From contig NZ_CP055930.1 in the NCBI RefSeq assembly GCF_013927005.1, forward strand, positions 310,001 to 374,000: a stretch of DNA of 64,000 nt. Direction: 5' to 3'. A model generated the notes under the pieces. It was not told the origin of the DNA, searched no databases, and saw only the letters and a program-made list of their open reading frames with translations. Within the stretch, counting starts at the first letter, position 1. Each line of letters opens with the position of its first letter. Positions 1-9,440 of this stretch are shown in pieces. The stretch comes from Enterobacter sp. RHBSTW-00175 (GTDB lineage Bacteria > Pseudomonadota > Gammaproteobacteria > Enterobacterales > Enterobacteriaceae). The position numbers and the translations under genes were made by a program.

Positions 1-578
1 CTCAGGGGACAATCCAGTTTGACGGAATGCCGTTACACAGCTGGAACCGCCGCCAGATGCTGCCCGTTCGCCCGCGAATGCAGGTGGTGTTTCAGGATCC
101 CAACTCCTCGCTCAACCCTCGACTGAGCGTTTTGCAAATTATCGAAGAGGGACTTCGCGTTCACCGCCCGGCCCTCACGCCACAGCAGCGCGAAGAAGAG
201 GTGATAAGGGTAATGGAAGAAGTGGGTCTGGAGCCCCGGGCCCGGCATCGCTACCCGGCGGAGTTCTCTGGCGGGCAGCGTCAGCGTATCGCCATCGCCC
301 GCGCCCTGATCCTCAAGCCTGAGTTGATCATTCTGGATGAACCTACGTCGTCGCTCGACAGAACCGTACAAGCGCAGATCTTAGCGCTTCTGAAGGGGTT
401 ACAGGAAAAACACCGGCTGGCCTATATCTTTATCAGCCACGATTTACAGGTCGTCCGTGCGCTATGCCATCAGGTGATTGTGTTGCGACAGGGGGAAGTG
501 GTAGAGCAAGGGGAGTGCCAGCACGTGTTCACTGCACCGACGCAGAGCTACACGCGCCAGCTGTTAGCCTTAAGCTAG
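1..578 (+). CDS. yejF: Microcin C ABC importer ATP-binding protein YejF, C-terminal part
   Basis: This is the end of the ATPase subunit of the YejABEF peptide/microcin C importer, which powers uptake through the inner membrane. The reading frame is open from the left edge (frame 3), so the start lies outside the window. Visible in order are the Q-loop (QDPNSSLNP), the ABC signature SGGQRQRIAIARA, Walker B LIILDEPTSSLD and the switch histidine in FISHDLQ. These belong to the second nucleotide-binding domain of a tandem ATPase; full YejF is about 530 residues. The following yejG on the opposite strand matches the known neighbourhood. The family call is secure. Confidence 0.93.
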   Translation, partial: QGTIQFDGMPLHSWNRRQMLPVRPRMQVVFQDPNSSLNPRLSVLQIIEEGLRVHRPALTPQQREEEVIRVMEEVGLEPRARHRYPAEFSGGQRQRIAIARALILKPELIILDEPTSSLDRTVQAQILALLKGLQEKHRLAYIFISHDLQVVRALCHQVIVLRQGEVVEQGECQHVFTAPTQSYTRQLLALS

Positions 579-581
579 CAC

Positions 582-926
582 TTAGAAAGGATATTGCCCT
601 GAAAATGGCTCTGCAATCGCCACACCGAAGTTTTTCAGTCGGCAGGTAGCGGCAAATTCGTCCTGGCTTTTAACAAACAGGCACGGCTCACCTTCACACT
701 CCAGTACTGAACTGTCGACTTCGATATCCGTCAGCGCCTGGCTCAGGCGCTCCATTACCGGCCATGCGCTTTCATCGCTTGGGCTCAGCAGTTTGAGCGC
801 GACCAGACAATTCTCGCACCCGGCCACGTTTTGCGGAATCGGTTCAACTTTCGAACCTGCAAAACCCGCCGACCAGCGATAGCTCTGGGGCAAGCGATGG
901 ACTATGGAGAGTTGTAATGTATTCAC
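582..926 (-). CDS. yejG: YejG family protein
   Basis: A 114-residue cytoplasmic protein matching YejG over its full length. It starts [14 protein letters not shown] and carries a CENC cysteine pair plus a later cysteine. No enzyme motif, signal peptide or membrane segment is visible. It converges on yejF with only three bases between the stop codons. Its biochemical role is not established. The identification rests on sequence and on its conserved place between yejF and bcr. Confidence 0.88.
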   Translation of the reverse strand: MNTLQLSIVHRLPQSYRWSAGFAGSKVEPIPQNVAGCENCLVALKLLSPSDESAWPVMERLSQALTDIEVDSSVLECEGEPCLFVKSQDEFAATCRLKNFGVAIAEPFSGQYPF

Positions 927-1228
927 GTTCGTTCCCCGGAAGCAAAATTTACTTCACAATTTATTTACATTCATAGTAACACATCGTCGCTAACCTGCCC
1001 TGTTTTTGATAAGAAAACGCTTACAGCCGCAGTTTACGGGCATTAGCATCTTATTTATCCGAGCTTTTTTAAAGGAGGTGCAGGTTCGCGTCGGCGCTAT
1101 ATGTACCCGTTTCTGCGATCTAACTCAACCTTTTTAACTACAATGATGTGACTTTTTACATAAATAGATTTTACATAAAAGAAACAAATACGGGGTAAAC
1201 GAACGATGCTTTGGTTGATATGCATCAA
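927..1228. other. Intergenic region between yejG and bcr
   Basis: About 300 bases without a supported gene. The yejG promoter must lie at its left end, reading leftward. An isolated purine-rich AAAGGAGGT near 1070 looks like a Shine-Dalgarno sequence, but only a 16-codon frame follows at 1101, too little to call a gene. No hairpin stands out apart from the bcr terminator at the right end. Confidence 0.5.
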
Positions 1229-1254
1229 CAAAAAGGCCCGTAACGGGCCTTTTA
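1229..1254 (-). terminator. bcr Rho-independent terminator
   Basis: A GC-rich inverted repeat (AGGCCCG, loop TTA, CGGGCCT on the minus strand) followed by a T-run, placed seven bases after the bcr stop codon. The A-run on the other side could let it work in both directions. Confidence 0.85.
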
Positions 1255-1260
1255 AGTGAT

Positions 1261-2457
1261 TCAGTGCGCCGTTTTTCGCGGGCGACTAGCGTAGAGATAG
1301 AACAGAATGGAGCTGGTTGCGCAAAAAGCGATAGCCCACAGCATCGGCCAGGCGGTGTTAAACGTTGCCATCGACAGCAGCGCCCCCACAATAGCACCAA
1401 TGCCAAAGCGAAACGTCCCCGCAAGCGATGAGGCCGTCCCCGCCATATGAGGGAACTCATCAAGAATAACGGCCATCGCGTTTGAGGAGATCATCGACAC
1501 GCAGCCCACAAACGCCGCAACGCCCAGCACCAGTGCCCAGAAACCGATCCCCAGAAACGCGCTCACCACAAGCCAGATAGCCATCACAAACTGGATCCAA
1601 AGCCCGGCACGGAACATGTTCAGCGCCCCAACCCGCCGGACAAAACGGCTGTTGATAATGGTCAGGATAAACAGGAACACGATGTTCAGCGCAAAGTAAT
1701 AGCCAAAATGCTGCGGTGAAACATGGTTAAGCTCGATGTAAACAAACGGCCCGGCACTCAGGAAAGAGAACATCCCGGCGAAGCTAAAACCGCTCGCCAG
1801 CATATAGCTCAGCACACGCTTATGGCGGAACAGTGAAGCAAAGTTACCCAGCGTGGTGCGGATGTGGAATTTCTGCCGACGCTCAACGGGTAGCGTCTCA
1901 TCGATGAAGAAGAAAATCATCGCCGATGCCAGCAGCGCCGCAAGCGCCAGGATCCAGAAAATCGCGTGCCAGCTAAACCACACCAACACCGCCCCACCCG
2001 CCATCGGCGCAATCAGCGGGGCAATGGTAGTGACCAGCATGACAAACGACATCATGCGGGAGAACTCTTCTTTCGGATACACATCGCGCATCAGGGCGTT
2101 AATTACTACGCTGGCCGCCGCCGCTGCAAGCCCGTGGAAAAAGCGCATGACAATCAGATGATCGATAGTTTGCGCCAGAGCACAGGCGACTGCTGCACCT
2201 GCAAACACCAGCGTGCCACCCAGAATGACCGGTTTACGGCCAAGACTGTCGGCCATTGGCCCATATAACAGCTGCCCAATCGCAAAGCCAAGAATATAGG
2301 TACTGAGTGTCATCTGCGCGCTGCCCGCCGGTACGCCAAACTGCGCGGAAATGACCGGCAGTGCTGGCAAATACATATCGATGGACAATGGCATCAGCAT
2401 GGCCAGCAGGCCAAGGATGAAAACAATTTTGAAAGACGAGTGTGGCCTGGTGGTCAC
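1261..2457 (-). CDS. bcr: Bcr/CflA family drug efflux transporter
   Basis: A 398-residue inner-membrane MFS exporter of the DHA1 group with twelve hydrophobic segments. Bcr exports bicyclomycin, and sulfonamides when overexpressed. MFS motif A-like residues appear after helix 2 ([11 protein letters not shown], residues about 66-76). The start is a GTG preceded by AGGAG at a normal distance. It follows rsuA closely on the same strand (15-base gap), so the two are probably one transcript, as in E. coli. Length and content match the family; nothing is truncated. Confidence 0.93.
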   Translation of the reverse strand: MTTRPHSSFKIVFILGLLAMLMPLSIDMYLPALPVISAQFGVPAGSAQMTLSTYILGFAIGQLLYGPMADSLGRKPVILGGTLVFAGAAVACALAQTIDHLIVMRFFHGLAAAAASVVINALMRDVYPKEEFSRMMSFVMLVTTIAPLIAPMAGGAVLVWFSWHAIFWILALAALLASAMIFFFIDETLPVERRQKFHIRTTLGNFASLFRHKRVLSYMLASGFSFAGMFSFLSAGPFVYIELNHVSPQHFGYYFALNIVFLFILTIINSRFVRRVGALNMFRAGLWIQFVMAIWLVVSAFLGIGFWALVLGVAAFVGCVSMISSNAMAVILDEFPHMAGTASSLAGTFRFGIGAIVGALLSMATFNTAWPMLWAIAFCATSSILFYLYASRPRKTAH

Positions 2458-2472
2458 AGAGTTCTCCTGAAA

Positions 2473-3180
2473 TTAGCGCGAAGGCAACCCTACGCTGGCG
2501 ATTTCTTCTTCCGTCAATGGGCGGTATTCACCTGGTTCAAGTTCCGGGTCGAGTTCAATCGCACCAATACGCTCACGGTGTAAGCCCACAACATGATTTC
2601 CTACAGCTGCAAACATGCGCTTAACCTGATGATAGCGCCCTTCGCTGATAGTCAGACGCACCTCGGTCGGGGCTATCACTTCCAGCACAGCCGGTTTCGT
2701 CAGGTCTTTCTCATTATGCAGCTGAACGCCTTTTGCGAATTGTTCTGCTGTGTCATCGGACACCGGCGATTCCAGCGTCACAAGGTAGGTTTTTTCGCAG
2801 AGATGGCGCGGGGACGTAATGCGGTGTGACCATTGACCGTCATCAGTCATCAGCACCAGCCCGGTGGTGTCGATATCAAGACGCCCGGCCGCATGTAGCT
2901 TGTGCGCCACAGGCTCGTCGATAAAATAGAGGACCGTCGGATGATCGGGATCATCCGTGGAACAAACATAACCTTCCGGTTTGTTCAGCATGAAATAGCG
3001 TGGGCCATTTTGCTGAGTCAGCGGGTTACCGTCGTACTCCACCTGATGTTCAGGCTGAAGTTTGAAGGACGTGTCTTTTACAATGTCGCCATCCACGGTA
3101 ACGCGGCTGGCGCGAATTTCACGCCCGGCAATAGCGCGGCTAACGCTGAGTTGCTGAGCGATAAACTTATCAAGTCGCAT
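2473..3180 (-). CDS. rsuA: 16S rRNA pseudouridine(516) synthase RsuA
   Basis: A 235-residue enzyme that converts U516 of 16S rRNA to pseudouridine. The N-terminal 60 residues form an S4-type RNA-binding domain ([15 protein letters not shown]). The catalytic motif [10 protein letters not shown] carries the invariant Asp102, numbered here from the chosen start. The KPEGYVCS stretch and the RYHQVKRMF motif are also typical. It is the first gene of a probable rsuA-bcr operon and is transcribed away from radD. The C-terminus is four residues longer than E. coli RsuA. Confidence 0.95.
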   Translation of the reverse strand: MRLDKFIAQQLSVSRAIAGREIRASRVTVDGDIVKDTSFKLQPEHQVEYDGNPLTQQNGPRYFMLNKPEGYVCSTDDPDHPTVLYFIDEPVAHKLHAAGRLDIDTTGLVLMTDDGQWSHRITSPRHLCEKTYLVTLESPVSDDTAEQFAKGVQLHNEKDLTKPAVLEVIAPTEVRLTISEGRYHQVKRMFAAVGNHVVGLHRERIGAIELDPELEPGEYRPLTEEEIASVGLPSR

Positions 3181-3332
3181 GAAGTCTTTTTAGCCTTAAT
3201 GGTGCTGGAAGTCGGACGACGCGTCCGAAAAAAGAAGCAGTCAAGAGTCGTTCAGTATAATGGTCTGGTTGCGCCACTCAAGGGAAAAAGTTTCGTGGCA
3301 TACTATGGATGAGTTAACCAATCAGAGAACCC

Positions 3333-5090
3333 ATGACTTTTACACTTCGCCCCTATCAGCAGGAAGCCGTCGACGCCACCCTCTCCTGGTTTCGAAAACA
3401 TAAAGAACCGGCTGCGATTGTGCTCCCGACGGGGGCTGGAAAAAGCCTGGTGATCGCCGAACTGGCGCGCCTGGCGCGTGGGCGCGTGCTGGTGCTGGCG
3501 CACGTAAAAGAGCTGGTGGCGCAAAACCACGCCAAATATTGTGCGCTTGGCCTGGAGGCTGATATTTTCGCCGCCGGGCTTAAACGTAAAGAGAGCCACG
3601 GCAAAGTGGTGTTTGGCAGCGTGCAGTCGGTTGCGCGTAATCTGGAACATTTTCTAGGCGAATTCTCGCTGCTGATTGTCGATGAGTGTCACCGCATCAG
3701 CGATGATGACGATAGTCAGTATCAGCAAATCCTTTCGCACCTGAAAGAGGTAAATCCTCACCTGCGCCTGCTCGGCCTGACCGCCACGCCGTTTCGCCTG
3801 GGGAAAGGCTGGATTTATCACTTTCATTATCATGGGATGGTTCGCGGGGATGAGAAAGCGCTGTTCCGCGACTGCATCTATGAACTCCCGCTGCGCTATA
3901 TGATTAAACATGGTTATCTGACGCCACCCGAACGCCTGGATATGCCCGTGGTGCAGTACGATTTCAGCCGCTTACAGGCGCAAAGCAACGGCTTATTCAG
4001 TGAAGCCGATCTCAACCATGAGCTGAAAAAACAACAGCGTATTACCCCGCATATCATCAGCCAGATTGAAGAATTCGCCCAGACGCGCAAAGGGGTGATG
4101 ATCTTTGCCGCCACCGTTGAGCACGCCAGGGAAATAACCGGCTTACTTCCGCCAGGGAACGTTGCGCTCATTACCGGCGAAACCCCTGGCCCTGAACGTG
4201 ACGCGCTGATTAACGCTTTCAAGGAACAGCAGTTCCGCTATCTGGTAAACGTCTCGGTGTTAACCACCGGATTTGATGCGCCGCACGTCGATCTGATTGC
4301 CATTTTACGCCCCACAGAATCCGTCAGCCTGTATCAGCAGATCGTCGGGCGCGGCCTGCGTCTGGCACCGGGTAAAACCGATTGCCTGATTCTGGACTAC
4401 GCCGGAAACCCGCACGATCTCTATTCCCCGGAAGTGGGTACACCGAAAGGGAAAAGTGACAATGTGCCGGTTCAGGTCTTTTGTCCGGCCTGCGGTTTCG
4501 CCAATACCTTCTGGGGCAAAACCACCGCCGACGGCACGCTGATTGAACATTTCGGGCGCCGCTGCCAGGGCTGGTTTGAAGATGACGAAGGGCATCGTGA
4601 GCAGTGCGATTTTCGTTTCCGCTTTAAAAACTGCCCACAGTGTAATGCCGAAAACGACATTGCCGCCCGACGCTGCCGGGAATGTGACACGATACTGGTC
4701 GACCCGGACGATATGCTGAAGGCTGCGCTTAAGCTCAAAGATGCGCTGGTGCTTCGCTGTTCCGGTATGGCGTTACAGCCGGGTGCAGATGAAAAAGGTG
4801 AGTGGCTGAAAATTACCTATTACGACGAGGACGGGGCCGACGTCAGCGAGCGATTCAGGGTGCACACACCAGCCCAGAGAACGGCCTTTGAACAACTTTT
4901 TATCCGCCCGCATACTCGTACTCCAGGAGTGCCTCTGCGCTGGATAACGGTGGCCGATATCGTGCATCAGCAGGTGCTGTTGCGCCATCCAGATTTTGTC
5001 GTCGCCCGCAAGAAAGGCCAGTTCTGGCAGGTGCGTGAAAAGGTCTTTGACTATGAAGGACGCTTTCGCCGGGCGAATGAAATGCGCTAG
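3333..5090 (+). CDS. radD: DEAD/DEAH-box DNA repair helicase-like protein RadD (YejH)
   Basis: A 585-residue superfamily 2 ATPase involved in double-strand break and crosslink repair in E. coli, where it interacts with SSB. Walker A is PTGAGKS (residues about 31-37), the Walker B box is DECH, motif III is LTATPFR and motif VI is [13 protein letters not shown] cysteine-rich zinc-binding segment follows (CPACGF, CPQC, CREC, residues about 390-460). The start ATG matches the family start. A TATAAT hexamer lies 72 bases upstream at 3256. Full length. Confidence 0.94.
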   Translation: MTFTLRPYQQEAVDATLSWFRKHKEPAAIVLPTGAGKSLVIAELARLARGRVLVLAHVKELVAQNHAKYCALGLEADIFAAGLKRKESHGKVVFGSVQSVARNLEHFLGEFSLLIVDECHRISDDDDSQYQQILSHLKEVNPHLRLLGLTATPFRLGKGWIYHFHYHGMVRGDEKALFRDCIYELPLRYMIKHGYLTPPERLDMPVVQYDFSRLQAQSNGLFSEADLNHELKKQQRITPHIISQIEEFAQTRKGVMIFAATVEHAREITGLLPPGNVALITGETPGPERDALINAFKEQQFRYLVNVSVLTTGFDAPHVDLIAILRPTESVSLYQQIVGRGLRLAPGKTDCLILDYAGNPHDLYSPEVGTPKGKSDNVPVQVFCPACGFANTFWGKTTADGTLIEHFGRRCQGWFEDDEGHREQCDFRFRFKNCPQCNAENDIAARRCRECDTILVDPDDMLKAALKLKDALVLRCSGMALQPGADEKGEWLKITYYDEDGADVSERFRVHTPAQRTAFEQLFIRPHTRTPGVPLRWITVADIVHQQVLLRHPDFVVARKKGQFWQVREKVFDYEGRFRRANEMR

Positions 5091-5911
5091 TGTGGGATCT
5101 CGCTGTAGTTCATGGCATTGGCGACAAAGCAACTGGAGGATATCGCACTGGAGTTTTCGACATTTATCGTTGATGGGCGACCGGACTAAATCATGATGGT
5201 TATTAACCCCGCAGACGACGAAAGCCAGCGGCGGCTCCGCCAGGTGACAACCTCAGCGGTATAGTCCTTTATTTAATTCTGAAAAATGAGATAAGCCACG
5301 CTTTCAGAGAGCACAGAATAGTATCAGCATTTATGCTCAAACCTTTACTTATTGCAACCTGTGAATAATAAAACGGTTGTGCCTCATGGTGTAAGAAATA
5401 TAAACAACCACTTTAAGAGAAACCTGCCATGAAATAATTTTAGCCATTAGAATGGTTACACTCAAGAATGTAAATCACCTCTCAATATCACTTTCATTAT
5501 CATTTAGTGCACTTTATTCATTGAGACTGCCTGATTGAGAAGATATTTACACCCTAATAGTTCTCTCTTAGTGAGACTGAAAAAATCCTTCGATTAGGTG
5601 AATGAAGAACCCCCTACTTAGGGGGATAATTTCGTTTGGAGTTGAAAAAGTATAACAACTATAAAACTTATGCGCCTGGTCTCCGCAGAGGGTTGGTTGT
5701 AATGCGGGATAACGGTCACGGTAATTTATTGGTCTAAACATTTATAATGTATAGGACTGATATATTTTATTTCCTTCGGTATCTGACTGAATCTGTCGGG
5801 ATTGACAGATGCAAAGACCGATATTCTACGCTGACGTGCCAGGATAAAACGACAGGGTAAAAACAGACGCTTACTAACCGTGTACAGAACAAATGCAAAC
5901 AGGAGGATCAA
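5091..5911. other. 820-bp AT-rich intergenic region between radD and the stress gene
   Basis: No supported gene. The stretch is AT-rich compared with radD and rplY, has scattered short frames (for example 25 codons from 5112) without family resemblance, and contains one sharp inverted repeat at 5610-5625. In E. coli radD and rplY are neighbours, so this looks like the left flank of inserted DNA. The cassette promoter must lie here; I could not choose a -10/-35 pair with confidence. Confidence 0.5.
5610..5625. promoter_or_regulatory. Inverted repeat CCCCCTA-N2-TAGGGGG upstream of the uspF-like gene
   Basis: Two perfect 7-bp arms separated by CT, about 290 bp before the stress-protein start, in an otherwise AT-rich region. 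The geometry fits a site for a dimeric regulator better than a terminator, because no T-run follows. A role in controlling the uspF/ATPase pair is inference. It does not match the FNR consensus, and the arms do not fit a canonical NarL/NarP 7-2-7 site. Confidence 0.4.
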
Positions 5912-6346
5912 ATGTACAACCCTACTTTAGTACCGATTGATATTTCTGAAAGCGGCCTCACAGAGATGGTTATACCTCACGTTCAGAGGCATACGGTCCT
6001 GAATACAACAAAAGTCCATTTTCTTACCGTCGTTCCTTTTTTTCCTTACTACTCTTCTCTTGGGATGGGCTATGCGCCGGAAATGTCGGAAATAAGTGAA
6101 ATGACACAGAAAGCACTAGCAAAACTCAATGAAATCGTTAAAGAATTCAAGTTACCTGCCGAGAAGGTTGTAACACATGCAGTCGTCGGAACGCCTAAAG
6201 ATAAAATTCTCGAATATTCTGAGGAAATTGGAGCAAAGTTGATCATTATTGCCTCTCACCGTCCTGACCTGACAACCTATCTTTTAGGATCAAATTCATC
6301 TGCAATTGTACGACATTCGAAATGCCCAGTGCTGGTAGTTCGTTGA
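5912..6346 (+). CDS. UspF-type universal stress protein
   Basis: A 144-residue single UspA domain, the same length as E. coli UspF and close to it in sequence. It opens with the ILVPID-like strand (TLVPIDISESGLT) and ends with the nucleotide-binding loop region ASHRPDLTTYLLGS and the strand PVLVVR. UspF binds nucleotide and is linked to adhesion and stress phenotypes. The start is preceded by AGGAGG at a good distance. It lies 170 bp before the metal ATPase gene on the same strand, so the two probably share regulation. The genuine E. coli uspF is elsewhere on the chromosome, so this may be an extra paralogue; I leave the symbol blank. Confidence 0.88.
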   Translation: MYNPTLVPIDISESGLTEMVIPHVQRHTVLNTTKVHFLTVVPFFPYYSSLGMGYAPEMSEISEMTQKALAKLNEIVKEFKLPAEKVVTHAVVGTPKDKILEYSEEIGAKLIIIASHRPDLTTYLLGSNSSAIVRHSKCPVLVVR

Positions 6347-6516
6347 ATCAGCTAACATCCGCAGAGGCAGTTATGTGGGTAAGATAACGTTCATCGTTAA
6401 AATTAAAAGATATATATCTGTTTATCCAGGAGACAATGTTAAACCAGACAACGGTTAATGGTTCATATGTTCTACTTTTAACCGACCCAGGAGCATAGCT
6501 CTGGAGGCAAAAACCC

Positions 6517-8814
6517 ATGAAAAACAGCCGATTATTACTCGATATTATGCTGTTAATTTTCCCTCTACTGGCTTTGATGCTGTATATCTTCAATCAGGAT
6601 GCTACCTGGGTACAGAGTATCTCCATTATATTAATCATTTCGACTATCCCCTCTTTGCTTTTATTAATTTATGAAGTGGTTAAATCATTATTAAATCATA
6701 AGTTTGGGGTGGATTTACTCGCCATTCTTTCAATGTCAGGGGCTCTCTGGATGAATGAACCGGCCACTGCGGCCGTCATTGCTGCTATGACGGCTTCAGG
6801 CCGATTTCTAGAAAACTACGCCCGGGGTCGTGCAGAACGTGAAATGGTTGCGTTGCTGTCCAGAGTCCCTCGTGTCGCCAACCGACTGACTGAGGATGGC
6901 ATTCAGGTCATTCCCGTTGAATCCATTCAACCTGGTTATCTACTACTGGTTAAGCTGGGAGAAACCATTCCAGTAGATGGTCCGTTGGTGAGTGTGAGCG
7001 CTGTGCTAAATGAATCCTCTATTACCGGGGAATCGTTGCCGGTCACCAGGCAAACTGGTGAATTACTGCTAAGTGGTACCATTAATGCTGGTGATGCTCT
7101 GAAAATGCACGCTGCCCGTGCAGCTAAAGACAGCACACTTCAGGGTATCATCAGTGTGGTTGAACAAGCAGGCCAGGCTCGTGCGCCAGCAGCCAGACTC
7201 GCTGATCGCTATGCGGTCTGGTTCATCCCTTTCACCCTTATTGTTGCCTGGCTGGCCTGGTTAGTGAGTCAGGATCCAATACGTGCACTGGCCGTCCTGG
7301 TTGTTGCAACGCCTTGCCCCCTCCTGCTGGCTGTGCCGGTGGCACTGGTATCCGGGATTTCTCGTTGTGCAAAGCGGGGAATTTTGATCAAAGGTAGCGC
7401 TGCGCTGGAACAACTTGCCCGGGCTGATTATTTGTTTTTTGACAAGACCGGCACTCTGACTGGTGGTATGGCAAAACTGATGTCGATTCACAGTTTCTCT
7501 CCCCATTTCTCACAACCTGATTTGCTCAGACTGGCAGCCAGCATGGACCAGCTTTCCTGTCATGTTATAGCCAGTGCCATTTTGCAGGCTGCACAAGAGC
7601 AAGGTCTCGGATCCTTGCCGATGCCAGAGTCAGTACAGGAAGTGGCTGGAGCAGGCCTGACAGGAAAAGTGAACGGACAACAGGTTTGTCTCGGCACACT
7701 GGATTTTGTCCTGAGCCAGGCGCGCGCGGGAAGCTGGCTGGAGTCTGCCCGTCAGCGCTTATTTATTGAGAACTCGACGGTCGTTGCGATTGCGGTGAAT
7801 GCCGAACTGGTCGGCTGGTTGTTGTTTTCTGATCAGTTACGACTTGAGACCCCGCGGGCTTTGCGTATGTTACGCAAATCAGGCGTTCACGAGATCGTCA
7901 TGCTGACAGGTGATAAGCAGGAAGTAGCGGATAGTATTGGCACTGGTCTCGGCGTAGATCAGGTACTGGCAGAATTAACTCCAGAGATGAAACTGAAGTA
8001 TGTCTCAAGCGCTTCATCCGCTCACTGCACAATGATGGTTGGTGATGGAGTGAATGATGCCCCAGCACTGGCAGCTGCGGGCGTCGGGGTTGCAATGGGG
8101 GCAAGAGGCACGGCTGCCGCAGCAGAAAGCGCAGATGTTGTATTGCTGACAGACCGCTTAGACCGGCTGGCTGAGGCCAAAGCCATAGCCAAACTGTCAA
8201 TTCGTATTGCCAGACAAAGTGTCTGGCTAGGCATGGGTCTGTGCTGTGTTGCCATGGGCTTTGCCGCCCTGGGTCTGCTTCCCCCCTTTGAAGGTGCCCT
8301 TTTGCAGGAGTTAATAGATCTGCTGGCCATTATGTCGGCATTGCGGGTTCTTGCGAGTGGGATAGCTCGCCCGGCGGACAAGACAATGAGTGCAGAGCAG
8401 GTTGCTACCTTACGTAATGAACACCAAATGTTGCAGCCACTACTCCAGCGTTTGACCGAGGTTGCAACACAGTTACCTCTGGCAAGTCCGGAAGAACGAC
8501 GCACGCTCATGAAGACACTCCATGAGCAACTGACCCAGGATATCCTTGCTCATGAACAGCAAGACGAACAAGGGCTGTACCCCACCATGACATTGATGCT
8601 GGCCGGTGATGACCCTCTGGCTGCCATGAGCCGAAGTCACCAGGAGATTTATCTGCTTGTCAGAAAACTGGGCCAGTTGAGCAACCTTCTACAGAATACA
8701 GACGGCTCTTCAGGTACTGTTCAGGATATTCAACAGTGTCTTTATGGCCTTGAAGCGATTCTGAGATTGCATTTTGCCCAGGAAGAAGAATTATTTAGTG
8801 GTCTTCAAAAGTAG
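6517..8814 (+). CDS. P1B-5-type heavy-metal P-type ATPase with C-terminal hemerythrin-like domain
   Basis: A 765-residue inner-membrane metal exporter. In order: N-terminal hydrophobic helices with no CxxC metal-binding domain; actuator motif TGES (near residue 173); transmembrane metal motif TPCP (about 265-268); phosphorylation site DKTGTLT with Asp309; hinge GDGVNDAP (about 509); and a late membrane helix with QELID (about 597). From about 630 to the end lies a four-helix hemerythrin/HHE-like domain with spaced histidines (NEH, LHEQL, AHEQQDE, SRSHQEI, LHFAQEEE). TPCP plus QExxD plus a hemerythrin tail is the signature of P1B-5 pumps such as Sinorhizobium Nia, which move Ni2+ and Fe2+. Substrate here is inferred. 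SD GGAGG precedes the ATG. Confidence 0.92.
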   Translation: MKNSRLLLDIMLLIFPLLALMLYIFNQDATWVQSISIILIISTIPSLLLLIYEVVKSLLNHKFGVDLLAILSMSGALWMNEPATAAVIAAMTASGRFLENYARGRAEREMVALLSRVPRVANRLTEDGIQVIPVESIQPGYLLLVKLGETIPVDGPLVSVSAVLNESSITGESLPVTRQTGELLLSGTINAGDALKMHAARAAKDSTLQGIISVVEQAGQARAPAARLADRYAVWFIPFTLIVAWLAWLVSQDPIRALAVLVVATPCPLLLAVPVALVSGISRCAKRGILIKGSAALEQLARADYLFFDKTGTLTGGMAKLMSIHSFSPHFSQPDLLRLAASMDQLSCHVIASAILQAAQEQGLGSLPMPESVQEVAGAGLTGKVNGQQVCLGTLDFVLSQARAGSWLESARQRLFIENSTVVAIAVNAELVGWLLFSDQLRLETPRALRMLRKSGVHEIVMLTGDKQEVADSIGTGLGVDQVLAELTPEMKLKYVSSASSAHCTMMVGDGVNDAPALAAAGVGVAMGARGTAAAAESADVVLLTDRLDRLAEAKAIAKLSIRIARQSVWLGMGLCCVAMGFAALGLLPPFEGALLQELIDLLAIMSALRVLASGIARPADKTMSAEQVATLRNEHQMLQPLLQRLTEVATQLPLASPEERRTLMKTLHEQLTQDILAHEQQDEQGLYPTMTLMLAGDDPLAAMSRSHQEIYLLVRKLGQLSNLLQNTDGSSGTVQDIQQCLYGLEAILRLHFAQEEELFSGLQK

Positions 8815-8924
8815 CCTCTACCAGCTACTTTCTGAGAGCTTCAGTGAATAAAGACAAGCCGTGTCTCTCCCGCAATTTCTCGCTGGCAAGTGTAAAAATC
8901 AGCGTAGCTGTCTCTTTAATCATG

Positions 8925-8952
8925 AAAAATCCCCCCGAGAATCGCCTGGGGA
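8925..8952 (-). terminator. Possible leftward terminator hairpin before rplY
   Basis: On the minus strand a TCCCC/GGGGA stem with a long loop is followed by ATTTTT. It would stop transcription running leftward toward the ATPase gene. The loop is long and the hairpin may be shorter in practice, so this is tentative. Confidence 0.35.
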
Positions 8953-8988
8953 CATTACAGCTTAGGATTAACAGACCGTAGGTTTTGA

Positions 8989-9017
8989 TTGCCCCGTGGG
9001 GGATTGGGGGCTATAAT
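8989..9017 (+). promoter_or_regulatory. rplY sigma-70 promoter
   Basis: -35 TTGCCC (8989-8994) and a perfect -10 TATAAT (9012-9017) with exactly 17 bp between. It sits 86 bp before the rplY ATG and is independent of the upstream cassette, which explains how rplY tolerates that insertion. Confidence 0.85.
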
Positions 9018-9019
9018 GC

Positions 9020-9103
9020 CGCCCGCTTTTGCATCCGCAAAGCAGAACACTCACCTGCTGCTGGGTCGCCTGTAGTAGGGTTTTAAAATACAGAGAGAAA
9101 TCA
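9020..9103 (+). promoter_or_regulatory. rplY 5' leader, possible L25 autoregulatory region
   Basis: An untranslated leader of about 80 nt between the promoter and the rplY start. It can form short GC-rich hairpins (for example TTTGC/GCAAA near 9030). L25 is reported to repress its own translation in E. coli through this leader. Conservation of that control here is inference; no fold was computed. Confidence 0.45.
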
Positions 9104-9388
9104 ATGTTTACTATCGAAGCAGAAGTACGTAGCGTTCAGGGTAAGGGTGCGAGCCGCCGCCTGCGTAACGCCAACAAGTTCCCAGCTATCGTTTACGGTG
9201 GCGAAGCTGCTCCAGTTGCAATCGAACTGGACCACGACAAACTGTGGAACCTCCAGAACAAAGCTGAATTCTACAGCGAAGTTCTGACCATCGTTGTTGG
9301 CGGTAAAGAAGAAAAAGTGAAAGTTCAGGCTGTTCAGCGTCACCCGTTCAAGCCAAAACTGTCTCACATCGACTTCGTTCGCGCGTAA
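9104..9388 (+). CDS. rplY: 50S ribosomal protein L25
   Basis: A 94-residue 5S rRNA-binding protein of the large subunit, [10 protein letters not shown] at the start and HIDFVRA at the end. The longer open frame to 9029 has no ribosome site and crosses the promoter leader. The ATG at 9104 has AGAGAG upstream and gives the known protein length. It is the single-domain enterobacterial form without the CTC extension. Monocistronic: own promoter upstream and strong terminator 15 bases downstream. Confidence 0.97.
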   Translation: MFTIEAEVRSVQGKGASRRLRNANKFPAIVYGGEAAPVAIELDHDKLWNLQNKAEFYSEVLTIVVGGKEEKVKVQAVQRHPFKPKLSHIDFVRA

Positions 9389-9402
9389 TCGCAAACTTGT
9401 CG

Positions 9403-9433
9403 AAAAAAAACCCCGCGTCTGCGGGGTTTTTTT
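9403..9433. terminator. Bidirectional terminator between rplY and yejK
   Basis: A perfect CCCCGC/GCGGGG stem with a TCT loop, flanked by eight As on the left and seven Ts on the right. It serves rplY on the plus strand and yejK on the minus strand. Confidence 0.93.
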
Positions 9434-9440
9434 ATGGCTG

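Noticed and set aside
5084..5196. Possible gene remnant just after radD
   Set aside because: Short frames at 4996-5196 and 5112-5189 show no similarity I can recognise and no supported start.
8825..8923. A 32-codon minus-strand frame (MIKETATLIFTLASEKLRER...) between the metal ATPase and rplY
   Set aside because: It begins right after a hairpin with a T-run that would stop its transcript, has no recognisable family, and only a poor ribosome site. It may be a remnant, but a gene call is not supported.
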